This document shows, one piece after another, positions 8,637 to 17,159 of a DNA stretch of 64,000 nt. The stretch is taken from positions 1-64,000 of the forward strand of contig NZ_PVSS01000017.1 in assembly GCF_003025005.1 (NCBI RefSeq). The letters are read 5' to 3'. Each line of letters begins with the position of its first letter. The stretch's first letter is position 1. Position numbers and translations under genes: made by a program. The notes beneath the pieces are model-generated. The model saw nothing but the letters and a program-made list of their open reading frames with translations, had not been told where the DNA came from and ran no database searches. The stretch is from Brumimicrobium mesophilum. GTDB taxonomy: Bacteria > Bacteroidota > Bacteroidia > Flavobacteriales_D > Crocinitomicaceae.

Positions 8637-10440
8637 ATGAAAAAAATCTCTCTACTATATATATTCATTCTATATTCATCCTTTTATTCAACTTGTTCAT
8701 CACAAACAGTTTTCTATCAAGACACATATCATGGTGGTGTAACAGGAGATGGCATCGGCCCCTTTAACTCAGAATCACAAATGACTTTTAATGTTGACAT
8801 TCCATCAAACAGTGCTATTCGAGTGGCATATCTTTTTGTCACCACACACAAAACCTCATTTCCAAACTTAGATAGTATTTTTTATAACAGAACAATTGAA
8901 TTTAACAATAGTCAATTAGGGTTAACTGAAAATGAAATAATTAGCACTTTTAACGCTGTTGGAAGTGGGGTACCTATTAAAATGGGTATAATTGCCATTG
9001 ATGTTACAACATTGACATCATCAACACAGAATAGCTATACATTGAGCCCTCCAACAAATCAACTCATTTCGGCAGCAACCGGTGTTTATTCTGAATATTA
9101 CTTATATATAGCCTATGAGAATACATCCTTAACAAAAGTAAATCCCTTAATAGTATTAAATCAACAAAATAATGATCTTATTATCAATTATAATATTAGT
9201 AATATAAACTCTATCGATACAGGAAGTGATGTTGGATTTTCATTTCATTCAACTTCTTTTTGTGATACAATCAAGGACGGCAGCTATATATATGCCAATA
9301 ATAATATTTTAGGGCTTGTAGGAGGCGATGAATTACCTCCCAACAAGTCCTGCACTGGCGTTTGGGGTTCTTTTAATTACAATAATGGGACATTGTTCGG
9401 CTTAGCGAATGATATTCCGAATAACACAATGGAGGGAGCTGATGCCCTGGCTAATATTCAATCCTATATAACAAATCCTAATCAACTTGATATAAAATTT
9501 GAATATCAAGACCCTACATTTGCCCCTTATTCAAATTCAGTCCTTCAACTCTTTCTTACGTATGCTACCTCCTGCGACACATTCACTACATCCCTCACCC
9601 CAGACACCACAATATGCTTTGGTCAAACCCTCCAACTCCAAGCAAAAGGCGGAACCCCAAACAGCACTTCCTCCGGCTACGAATGGTCTGCCATTTCAAA
9701 TCCTTCTGCATTAAACGATCTAAGCTGTTCAACTTGGAGCAGTAAATCAAAATGGAGACACATTGAGTCCTGCTTCGGGGAATGTTTTTGTTAATCTTTC
9801 TGCGGGAGATTACACAGTTTTTTATATCGATAAATTTGGATGCAGTTCAGACACTTTAGTTTATGTAGAGCCAATAATTGATACAAAAGCGGCATTCAAT
9901 GCGAATCCTAAAACTGGAACTGCACCAATACAAATTAATCTTACGAATCAATCAGAAAACGCTACGGATTACAGCTGGTGGATCAATGATGTTTATCAAG
10001 GAAATCAATTTTCAGGATTTTTTACAGATACATCAGGAACTTTCGAGATAGAACTCATCGCCTTTCGTAATGATAGTATTTGTGCCGACACAGCTTCATT
10101 TACTGTATTTATTTTGGATAGTTTAATTGTTGGTTTACCTAATGTTTTTACGCCTAACAATGATGGTGCAAATGATAACTTTAATGTAAGCGTGAATCTT
10201 CCAGTTGCTTACAAATTAAATATTTTAAATCGATGGGGAAATATAGTTTTCGAAAACGAAGATAAACTTTTGAAAGGGACACACAATTTGTGGAATGGTG
10301 CAGCTAAAAACGGTGAAAAAGTCACAGATGGAACATATTTTTATCAGATCACTTTTGAACTCGATCGAGAAACAGTGAATTGCGAAACTTCAGACTGCGA
10401 AGTGAAGAAGGAAGGGTTTGTGCAGGTGATTAATAACTAA
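8637..10440 (+). pseudogene. Frameshifted gliding-motility-associated C-terminal domain (T9SS type B) protein
   Basis: Two overlapping frames together make one protein of about 600 residues. The first (8637-9794) carries a signal peptide (MKKISLLYIFILYSS..) and an adhesin-like body ending in the PKD/SprB-style linker DTTICFGQTLQLQAKGG and YEWSA. The second, one base ahead and open from 9724, continues with NGDTLSPASGNVFVNLSAGDY, a PKD-like segment (AAFNANPKTGTAPIQINLTNQS) and the C-terminal CHU_C domain VFTPNNDGANDNF, NRWGNIVFEN, DGTYFYQI. Skipping one A near 9733 joins the frames cleanly. The frame change could be a real mutation or a base-call error. If intact, the product would be exported by T9SS as a surface or motility adhesin. 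Confidence 0.8.
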
Positions 10441-10684
10441 TTACGAATTACGAATCATTTAATTATGAATTTGTTTGACTTGGAGTTGATTAAAATTAGC
10501 GAATGCCAATCAACAACCCTGCGAAAACCTGAATAACAAGTAGTTGCATTAACAAATACTCTTCAAAGTCTAAAACTCTCAAGGTTTTTTCAATGCAGAT
10601 ATCTTATGATTTTTACCATCAAAGTATTTTTGAATAGCAGGAAGAGCTTCTTAAATGATATTGGTGAGACTTTTGGATTGAATA
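10441..10684. other. Intergenic, no gene seen
   Basis: AT-rich spacer between convergent genes. It contains short imperfect direct repeats (TTACGAATTACGAAT, TTATGAATT) just after the frameshifted gene's stop and no coherent reading frame. Confidence 0.5.
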
Positions 10685-10723
10685 AAAAGTGAAAAATTGT
10701 GTTCAAACAAACTTTTCACTTTT
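10685..10723. terminator. Bidirectional terminator between convergent genes
   Basis: The perfect 11-base stem AAAAGTGAAAA / TTTTCACTTTT (10685-10695 with 10713-10723) contains an inner TTGT/ACAA pair and gives T-rich tails on both strands. It serves the plus-strand CHU_C gene and the minus-strand gene ending at 10751. Confidence 0.6.
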
Positions 10724-10750
10724 CAATAATCATTTTTCATCTTTTTAACT

Positions 10751-11296
10751 CTACTTCCACTCTTTTCTCAACTTCTTATCAACCTTCTTTAATAATTTCT
10801 TCATTACAGCATCTCGAGAACCAACTGTTCCAGTCCTAATTAACTCGTAATGAACTGGTTTCATATCACGGTAAAATGTAAAGGAAAAAGTTACGTTGGA
10901 AGCACTTTCTCTATATAATGGATAAAGGTGACCAGCATTGATTTCATCCTCGAGCGGACTTGCTTCATCTGAAAGCTTAAAGCGATTATTATATCCTCGA
11001 ATTGACACTAAAACATAAGTATCTATTCCTTCACTTTTCAATGATGCATAAATGCTGTCGTTTAAAATAATATCATCTTCCCCACCTTCTTTAATTACAT
11101 TTAAGGAAGCTTTAGATTTAATATTGTTATCAGTAAACAATTGTAAAAGTCCCACTTCTAAAATATAACGGTCAGACAAATCGTCTTGTTGACCAACAAT
11201 CATTACGTTTTTCAAATTCAACGATTCAGAATCTTGAGACCAAATATTTTGACTTAAAAATAGAATTGAAATTGTGATCAATATTATGTTTTTCAT
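10751..11296 (-). CDS. Exported protein of unknown function
   Basis: The 181 residues start with a signal peptide (MKNIILITISILFLSQNIWSQ). The mature part has alternating hydrophobic segments (LKNVMIVGQQDDLSDRYILEVGLLQLFTDNN, IDTYVLVSIRGY) and a lysine-rich C-terminal tail (KKLLKKVDKKLRKEWK). No catalytic motif is recognisable. It follows metF by 12 bases on the same strand and is probably its co-transcribed partner, but nothing ties it to folate metabolism. It is likely periplasmic. Confidence 0.75.
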   Translation of the reverse strand: MKNIILITISILFLSQNIWSQDSESLNLKNVMIVGQQDDLSDRYILEVGLLQLFTDNNIKSKASLNVIKEGGEDDIILNDSIYASLKSEGIDTYVLVSIRGYNNRFKLSDEASPLEDEINAGHLYPLYRESASNVTFSFTFYRDMKPVHYELIRTGTVGSRDAVMKKLLKKVDKKLRKEWK

Positions 11297-11308
11297 AGCT
11301 TTTCTTTT

Positions 11309-12259
11309 TTAAAATAATTCAGAAGCAATTTGTTTTACCTCTGATGAGTTTGACATTGTGTAATAATGTATGCAAGGCACACCTGCAGCTTTTAATTCTT
11401 TAGTTTGTTGAATCCCCCATTCAATACCGACCTGCTTAACATCATCATTGGTTTTACATTTCAACAATTCGGAAGACAATTCGTTAGGCAAATCAATGTG
11501 GAAAAACTTGGGTAAAAAGGAAATATGTCTCAAATTTGAAATCGGCTTAAGTCCTGGAATAATAGGAACATTAATTCCAACAGCGCGACATCTCTTTACA
11601 AAATCGAAGTATTTATTGTTATCATAAAACAACTGTGTAATGATATAATCAGCACCCATATCCACTTTTTGCTTGAGGTATTGCAAATCTGTGTCCATAT
11701 TCATCGCTTCGAAATGTTTTTCAGGATATCCGGCAGCTCCAACACAAAAATCGGTAGGCTCCAAATGGATTTCATCCATTGTGTACTTCCCTTTATTCAT
11801 GGCTTGAATCTGCTCAATAAGTTCCACAGCATAATTGTGACCTTTAATTGCAGGTTTAAAAGCGGCTTCTGTTTTGATGGGATCACCCCTTAATGCCAAA
11901 ACATTATCTATTCCCAAAAATTGCAAGTCAATCAGAGCATTTTCAGTATCCTCTCTGCTAAAACCACCGCAAATAAGGTGAGGCACAGCATCTACATGAT
12001 ATTTATTCATGATAGCCGCACAAATACCAACTGTTCCTGGGCGTTTACGAATTGACACTTTCTCTAGTAAACCTTTATCCCGTTCTCTGTAAACATACTC
12101 TTCTCGGTGATAAGTTACATTAATGAATTTAGGCTTAAACTCCATTAACGGATCGATTCCATTATAAATTGATTGAATACTCTTCCCTTTTAAAGGAGGA
12201 AGTATTTCAAAAGAAAACAATGTATCTTTCGCTTCATTAATGTGATCAATTACCTTCAT
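11309..12259 (-). CDS. metF: Methylenetetrahydrofolate reductase [NAD(P)H]
   Basis: FAD enzyme reducing 5,10-methylene-THF to 5-methyl-THF for methionine synthesis. The 316 residues form a single TIM-barrel of the bacterial length. Visible family marks are the N-terminal TLFSFEILPP, the LALRGDP segment, and ITQLFYDNNKYFDFVKRC followed by IPIIPGLKPI (in sequence VPIIPGLKPIS). The gene has its own -7 promoter element upstream and is separated from ispD by 79 bases. A small exported protein gene follows at 12 bases. Confidence 0.95.
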   Translation of the reverse strand: MKVIDHINEAKDTLFSFEILPPLKGKSIQSIYNGIDPLMEFKPKFINVTYHREEYVYRERDKGLLEKVSIRKRPGTVGICAAIMNKYHVDAVPHLICGGFSREDTENALIDLQFLGIDNVLALRGDPIKTEAAFKPAIKGHNYAVELIEQIQAMNKGKYTMDEIHLEPTDFCVGAAGYPEKHFEAMNMDTDLQYLKQKVDMGADYIITQLFYDNNKYFDFVKRCRAVGINVPIIPGLKPISNLRHISFLPKFFHIDLPNELSSELLKCKTNDDVKQVGIEWGIQQTKELKAAGVPCIHYYTMSNSSEVKQIASELF

Positions 12260-12286
12260 TGTTTGGATAGTTTTATTTTAGCATGA

Positions 12287-12294
12287 CAAATTTA
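12287..12294 (-). promoter_or_regulatory. -7 promoter element for metF
   Basis: On the minus strand TAAATTTG matches TAnnTTTG, 28 bases upstream of the metF ATG, giving a leader of about 20 nt. No clear -33 TTG is seen. Confidence 0.5.
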
Positions 12295-12338
12295 AGAATA
12301 GCCTTTAGATTAGAGGACTATAATTTAAATGAATCCTA

Positions 12339-13001
12339 TTAATTTTCCATAAGAAATTCAACCAGTTTTAAATCGAATGGAGTTGTAATCTTAATATTCT
12401 CTTCATTTCCTTCTGTTAGAAAAACTTGTTTCCCAATTGCCTCCACCAAACTTGCATCATCTGTAACGGATGTTGAGTAAGGAATATTATATGCTTTTTG
12501 AAGAATTTTTAATTGAAAAGCTTGAGGAGTTTGAACAATCCAAAACTCTGAACGGTCTTGGTGCCCACTTACTTCGCTATTGCCTTTTCTTAAAGTGTCT
12601 TTAATTGGAAGAACTGGAATTGCAGCTCCAAATGAAACAGCCTTTTCAATCACCTTTTGAATTGTTTGCTGGCTCACCAAAGGACGAACAGCATCGTGCA
12701 CCATGATTACATCACCGTCCACATTCTGAAGGGCATTTTTTATTGAATGATAGCGCTCTTTCCCTCCTTCAATAACTTCATGATGAATATCAAAATCAAA
12801 TTGTTTGCACAAATCCTTCCACAATTGAATAAAATCTTTGGGTAAGGAAATTACTATTTGAATTTCTTGATCGTAATCAAAAAATCTTTTTATGGTGTGC
12901 ATTAAAACGGGAAGTCCTTTAATCGTAATAAATTGTTTCGGTAAATCACTCCCCATTCTCTTTCCAATTCCACCAGCAGTAATAATAACAGATTGTTTCA
13001 T
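12339..13001 (-). CDS. ispD: 2-C-methyl-D-erythritol 4-phosphate cytidylyltransferase
   Basis: Transfers CMP from CTP to MEP in the non-mevalonate isoprenoid pathway. The 220 residues show the nucleotidyltransferase signature AGGIGKRMGSDLPKQF (residues 9-24), VMVHDAVRPLV with the HDAxRP motif, and VTDDASLVEA near the C-terminus. Length is typical for the single-domain enzyme. A stem-loop with terminator features lies just 18 bases upstream, between queA and ispD, so expression depends either on read-through or on a promoter at the end of queA. Confidence 0.95.
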   Translation of the reverse strand: MKQSVIITAGGIGKRMGSDLPKQFITIKGLPVLMHTIKRFFDYDQEIQIVISLPKDFIQLWKDLCKQFDFDIHHEVIEGGKERYHSIKNALQNVDGDVIMVHDAVRPLVSQQTIQKVIEKAVSFGAAIPVLPIKDTLRKGNSEVSGHQDRSEFWIVQTPQAFQLKILQKAYNIPYSTSVTDDASLVEAIGKQVFLTEGNEENIKITTPFDLKLVEFLMEN

Positions 13002-13013
13002 GAAACGAATTTA

Positions 13014-13045
13014 AAAGAAAAGTCCCGACTGTTAGGTCAGGACTT
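13014..13045 (-). terminator. Terminator after queA, in the ispD leader
   Basis: In minus-strand RNA the 10-base stem AAGTCCTGAC / GTCGGGACTT (with one G-U pair) closes a six-base loop and is followed by TTCTTTT. It lies 33 bases after the queA stop and 18 bases before the ispD ATG. Confidence 0.75.
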
Positions 13046-13078
13046 CAAATATTTCTAAAAAATTTAATTCTTGTGGAC

Positions 13079-14128
13079 CTAGATGATTAACATCGCATCT
13101 CCGTAAGAATAGAATCTATACTTTTCTTTAATTGCTTCATTATAAGCTTGCATTGTTAATTCATGTCCTAAAAACGCTGACACCATCATCAATAAAGTTG
13201 AAGAAGGTTCATGGAAATTAGTAATCATTGAATCTGCAATACTGAAATCATAAGGAGGGAAAATAAATTTATTTGTCCAACCTTCGTATGGTTTCAACAT
13301 TCCATCTGTAGAGACAGAAGTTTCGATTGTACGCATTGAAGTTGTTCCAACAGCACAAATGCGTTTTTTCTTTTTCTTAGCTTTATTTACAATATTAGCA
13401 GCTTTCTCAGTTACTTCAGCTTGTTCAGAATCCATTTTATGCTTAGTAAGATCCTCAACCTCAACAGGTCTAAAAGTACCTAAACCAATATGCAAAGTAA
13501 TTTCTGCAAACTCAACTCCTTTAAGCTCTAATCTTTTCAATAATTGCTTAGAAAAATGCATCCCAGCAGTTGGTGCAGCTACAGCTCCTTCAACTTTCGC
13601 ATAAATTGTTTGAAAACGTTCAGCATCTTCTGGTTCAACCTCTCTATCGATGTACTTAAGCAAAGGTGTTTCACCTAATTCATCAATTTTATTCTTGAAT
13701 TCTTCGTAAGTTCCATCATATAAGAAACGCAAAGTACGTCCTCTTGATGTAGTATTGTCGATTACCTCTGCTACTAAAGATTCATCATCTCCAAAGTACA
13801 ACTTGTTACCAATACGGATTTTTCTTGCAGGATCCACTAGAACATCCCAAAGAAGAGACTCTCTATTCAATTCTCTCAATAAGAAAACTTCAATTTTAGC
13901 TCCAGTTTTTTCTTTATTCCCATACAAACGTGCAGGAAAAACTTTGGTATTATTGCGTACAAAAACGTCGCCTTCATCAAAATAATCGATGACGTCTTTA
14001 AATAATTTATGTTCAATTTCACCTGTCTTACGATGTATAACCATCATACGAGATTCGTCTCGGTTTTGTGCAGGATGTTTTGCGATGAGTTCTTCGGGCA
14101 ATTCGAAGTCGAACTCAGAAAGTTTCAT
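13079..14128 (-). CDS. queA: S-adenosylmethionine:tRNA ribosyltransferase-isomerase
   Basis: Adds the epoxycyclopentane ring to preQ1 in tRNA during queuosine synthesis, using the ribosyl part of SAM. From the ATG at 14128 the protein is 349 residues and begins [19 protein letters not shown], the standard QueA N-terminus. A longer frame reaches 14173 but its extra 15 residues have no family counterpart. Other marks are [18 protein letters not shown] and [24 protein letters not shown]. It is the last gene of the ftsX-DUF3098-truB-DUF389-queA run and is followed by a good terminator. About 125 bases separate it from the DUF389 gene, so it may also have its own start of transcription. Confidence 0.95.
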   Translation of the reverse strand: MKLSEFDFELPEELIAKHPAQNRDESRMMVIHRKTGEIEHKLFKDVIDYFDEGDVFVRNNTKVFPARLYGNKEKTGAKIEVFLLRELNRESLLWDVLVDPARKIRIGNKLYFGDDESLVAEVIDNTTSRGRTLRFLYDGTYEEFKNKIDELGETPLLKYIDREVEPEDAERFQTIYAKVEGAVAAPTAGMHFSKQLLKRLELKGVEFAEITLHIGLGTFRPVEVEDLTKHKMDSEQAEVTEKAANIVNKAKKKKKRICAVGTTSMRTIETSVSTDGMLKPYEGWTNKFIFPPYDFSIADSMITNFHEPSSTLLMMVSAFLGHELTMQAYNEAIKEKYRFYSYGDAMLII

Positions 14129-14253
14129 TTTATTCAAATCGTACTCTTTTTTTAAGGGATACAAATGTAACAAATATATCCATGATATTCGTTAATAAGA
14201 GGGCAAATGTGCAGAGAAGTAATCTAAACAGGCAAAAATAATTAAATTTTGCG

Positions 14254-16140
14254 TTATCTCGTTACTCTGACGGCCACTTTTAGCGTTACTTTTTCACCAA
14301 CTATTTCTTCAATTTCTTCTTTAATAACATCTATTTCTTCATTACTTGGTGTGGAATCTGCTACAACATCTACAGAAATAACCATAGGTTTTCTACTTTC
14401 CATGATTACTCTTTCCAAAATAACACCTTTTATTTCAGTATCGTTTAGTGAGCGTATGATTTTATTCTCTTCCACAACCTTAAAGAATCCAAAAGCCAAG
14501 GGAATACTAATAGAAAGCACCACAAACAATGAGATCAACAATCCCTTTCTTGCCAATTGAAACGGACTATATCCTGTGAGCAGAAAAACAAGGGCGGCCG
14601 CTAAAACCATTCCTGTAAGGTTGGTAATTAGCAATAAGAAAGCTCCAAAAAACACTTCAAAATTTAGCCAAGCAATTCCAATTCCTGACACAGCTAAAGG
14701 CGGTACAAGAGCAACAGCAATTGCCACACCAGCGAGTGTTTTAGCAATTTCTTCTTTTGAATAAGCATAAGCTCCAGCCGCACCAGAAACGACTGCTATT
14801 CCTAAATCAATGATATTGGGTTTAATGCGTGAGGTAATCTCTGAATTAATTTGGGTGAGCGGAGTAATTACGGTAAAAATAATTGCAAATAAATATCCAA
14901 CTCCTATTCCCACCATCATCGTAATAAAACTATTCTTCATCAACTCCTTATCTTGTCTAAGGACACCCATAGAAAATGAAATAATTGGAGCCATAAGTGG
15001 AGCCAAAATCATCGCCCCAATAATAACAGGGGATGAATCTGCAAAAACCCCAAGTGTTGCTAAAATCACAGACAAAATCATCAGAACAACATAGTTCTGA
15101 GTTGGTTTAGCATTTTCTCTTAATTGCGTAAAAAGCTCTTTATATTCATCAGAAGAAGCATGAGAAATAAAAGGTAAATTCTTTCGAACCATTTCTTTGA
15201 TCGAATCACCTTTTGGTAAATTTTTAGTTTGAAATATCTTTGAACTATTTGTTTTTTTTGATTCAATATTTACACGAGTTGACTCACTAGGAATTTGCTT
15301 AAAGCTAGCTTCAAGAGAAAAAACTAATTCTGTTAATGACGAATACCGACCATCAATATTACAGCTGAAACTTTGAGTGGATGATATGGATAAATCTTCG
15401 GTTTTAAAACGACTTAAAAAGTCAAATGATTTGTTTTTTTGACCAGTTCCCAGTAAAAGCTTCATGATATAAGACCTAATCAACTGAATAACACTTCGTG
15501 GAGCAAAAATAAAAGTATTAAATAAGTTATCACTTGAAATATCACCGGATGTGAAAACGCGAGATACAACAGAGTTCTGTGCTGATTGAACAACTAAAAT
15601 GTCAGTTGCAGCAGTATCAACTGCATCCTTTTCTTCCGCTTTAATTGTAAAAGGTAAAGCCCTAATATTTCTTAATCGGTCCAAGTACCTAAAAAACCTT
15701 TTGATTCTATGAAACAAATTTTTACTTCTTGATCGTTTAGTCAGAAAGGTTACAATTTCGCCAATTACCACATAATTTAAAATCACTTCTCCGTTACAAC
15801 AAAGTATTCCTGAGTTAACAACACTTTCAGCCTCTAATAAATCAGTTAATGCTTGTTTTAAATCTTTGGGTATTCTATAGCCAGATTGAGCTTGCACTGC
15901 ATCAGGATGAGGTAAAAATCCAATTGCACAATTTTGTTTGGCTAATTCAGGTAATTTTAATTTAATTTGACTATCACTAATATAAACAAAAACGCGATCG
16001 TCTTCTGTTATGGATCCTAAATCGAATGTCCGATAATCAACAATATTGGGGAAGTTCTCTTGAATAAACTCCTTGGTTTTATCACTTTCGTTCTCTAATT
16101 CGTCAAGATCTGCATAAAGATAGATAGTACTGGTCCCCAT
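14254..16140 (-). CDS. DUF389 (TIGR00341-type) membrane protein with diacylglycerol-kinase-like N-terminus
   Basis: The 628-residue protein has two parts. The C-terminal half (about 340-560) is a DUF389 membrane domain with repeated small-residue helices (SVILATLGVFADSSPVIIGAMILAPLMAP, AVVSGAAGAYAYSKEE) and an acidic cytoplasmic tail. The N-terminal 130 residues resemble the diacylglycerol/NAD-kinase fold by pattern: VFVYISDSQ (51-58) where GGDGT would be, then GFLPHPDAVQ (74-83) where the LP-G-T-x-N-D loop would be, then RIPKDLKQAL and a late NGEVILNYVVIG. All catalytic residues are substituted, so kinase activity is not expected. It sits 10 bases after truB. Function is unknown; DUF389 proteins are often suggested to be transporters. 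Confidence 0.85.
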   Translation of the reverse strand: MGTSTIYLYADLDELENESDKTKEFIQENFPNIVDYRTFDLGSITEDDRVFVYISDSQIKLKLPELAKQNCAIGFLPHPDAVQAQSGYRIPKDLKQALTDLLEAESVVNSGILCCNGEVILNYVVIGEIVTFLTKRSRSKNLFHRIKRFFRYLDRLRNIRALPFTIKAEEKDAVDTAATDILVVQSAQNSVVSRVFTSGDISSDNLFNTFIFAPRSVIQLIRSYIMKLLLGTGQKNKSFDFLSRFKTEDLSISSTQSFSCNIDGRYSSLTELVFSLEASFKQIPSESTRVNIESKKTNSSKIFQTKNLPKGDSIKEMVRKNLPFISHASSDEYKELFTQLRENAKPTQNYVVLMILSVILATLGVFADSSPVIIGAMILAPLMAPIISFSMGVLRQDKELMKNSFITMMVGIGVGYLFAIIFTVITPLTQINSEITSRIKPNIIDLGIAVVSGAAGAYAYSKEEIAKTLAGVAIAVALVPPLAVSGIGIAWLNFEVFFGAFLLLITNLTGMVLAAALVFLLTGYSPFQLARKGLLISLFVVLSISIPLAFGFFKVVEENKIIRSLNDTEIKGVILERVIMESRKPMVISVDVVADSTPSNEEIDVIKEEIEEIVGEKVTLKVAVRVTR

Positions 16141-16149
16141 AAGTTGTTA

Positions 16150-16869
16150 TTATTTTAATTCATCAACCATTTCATTTGATTCAATAATTTCTATCCATTC
16201 ATCAACAGATTTAGCATTTTCAATCAGAAATTCACCTGATTTTGTTCTCCTTAGGGCAATAAGCGTTGCACCAGACCCTAATTCTTTTCCAAAATCATTA
16301 GCAATAGAGCGAATGTAAGTTCCTTTAGAACATTTGATTTCAAAATCTACTTCAGGAAAACGAATTGCAGTAATAGCAAACGATTGTATATTGATGTCAT
16401 TTGCTTTTAAATCTACTTCAATCCCTTTTCTTGCAGATTCATAAGCGCGTTTCCCATTTACTTTCTTAGCGGAAAAAACAGGTGGAATTTGCTTTTGTTC
16501 GCCTTCAAACGAAATAGCCGCTTGATGTATTGCTTCAGATGTAATATGGTTAATTGGATATTCTTGATCAAAATCTGTTTCCAAATCGTAACTTGGGGTT
16601 GTTCTTCCGATCAAAAATGTTCCAGTATACGTTTTATCTTCTGACGTTAATTCCTGGCTAATTTTGGTACTTTTCCCTGTACAAATAAGCAATAAGCCAG
16701 TGGCCAAAGGATCTAATGTTCCCGCGTGACCTACTTTAAATCTTTTAATTCCGTATTGTTTACTCAATCTCCAACGTAGTTTATTTACTACATCAAATGA
16801 AGTCCAATTTAATGGCTTGTCAACCAAAATCACTTCACCAGTTCGAAATTCGTAGGATGTCTTTTCCAT
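16150..16869 (-). CDS. truB: tRNA pseudouridine(55) synthase
   Basis: Makes pseudouridine at position 55 of the tRNA T-loop. The 239 residues start with the family N-terminus GEVILVDKPLNWTSFDVVNKL and contain the catalytic motif HAGTLDPLATG with Asp53. FLIGRTTPSYDLETD and the KCSKGTYIRSIANDFG segment are also characteristic. The protein is short compared with the E. coli enzyme, as the C-terminal PUA extension is absent or minimal, which is usual in Bacteroidota. It lies 14 bases downstream of DUF3098 and 10 bases upstream of DUF389, clearly within an operon. Confidence 0.95.
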   Translation of the reverse strand: MEKTSYEFRTGEVILVDKPLNWTSFDVVNKLRWRLSKQYGIKRFKVGHAGTLDPLATGLLLICTGKSTKISQELTSEDKTYTGTFLIGRTTPSYDLETDFDQEYPINHITSEAIHQAAISFEGEQKQIPPVFSAKKVNGKRAYESARKGIEVDLKANDINIQSFAITAIRFPEVDFEIKCSKGTYIRSIANDFGKELGSGATLIALRRTKSGEFLIENAKSVDEWIEIIESNEMVDELK

Positions 16870-16883
16870 TTAAAAAAAAGGAA

Positions 16884-17147
16884 TTAGGCTTTCGGTAAAT
16901 TGTCGTTCTTCGTCGATTTAGGTTTTTTCATGATACTGTAAATAATTACCACGTAACCTAAAAGAATAAGAATTGGAGCGACAGTTAATCTCACAGGAGA
17001 GAATAATTCGTCTGCGTTAAAATCGTTTAAATTTTCAGCTGCTCCTCCAATCATCAATAAAAACCCAATTACATTAAGTACTACACCAATTATAAGAAAG
17101 GTATAGTTTGATTTATTAAAAAGGAATGTTGTTTTTTCTTTTTCCAT
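16884..17147 (-). CDS. DUF3098 small membrane protein
   Basis: The 87 residues have two transmembrane helices (FLIIGVVLNVIGFLLMIGG and VAPILILLGYVVIIYSIM) separated by a short acidic loop, with a basic C-terminal tail (KKPKSTKNDN). This is the DUF3098 family, which in Bacteroidota sits directly after ftsX. Here too it lies 12 bases after ftsX and 14 bases before truB. A role with FtsX in envelope or division processes is a guess from position only. Confidence 0.88.
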   Translation of the reverse strand: MEKEKTTFLFNKSNYTFLIIGVVLNVIGFLLMIGGAAENLNDFNADELFSPVRLTVAPILILLGYVVIIYSIMKKPKSTKNDNLPKA

Positions 17148-17159
17148 AATGAATATATT

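Noticed and set aside
14129-14173. Extended start for queA
   Set aside because: The extra 15 residues are absent from the family, whose N-terminus begins at the ATG at 14128.
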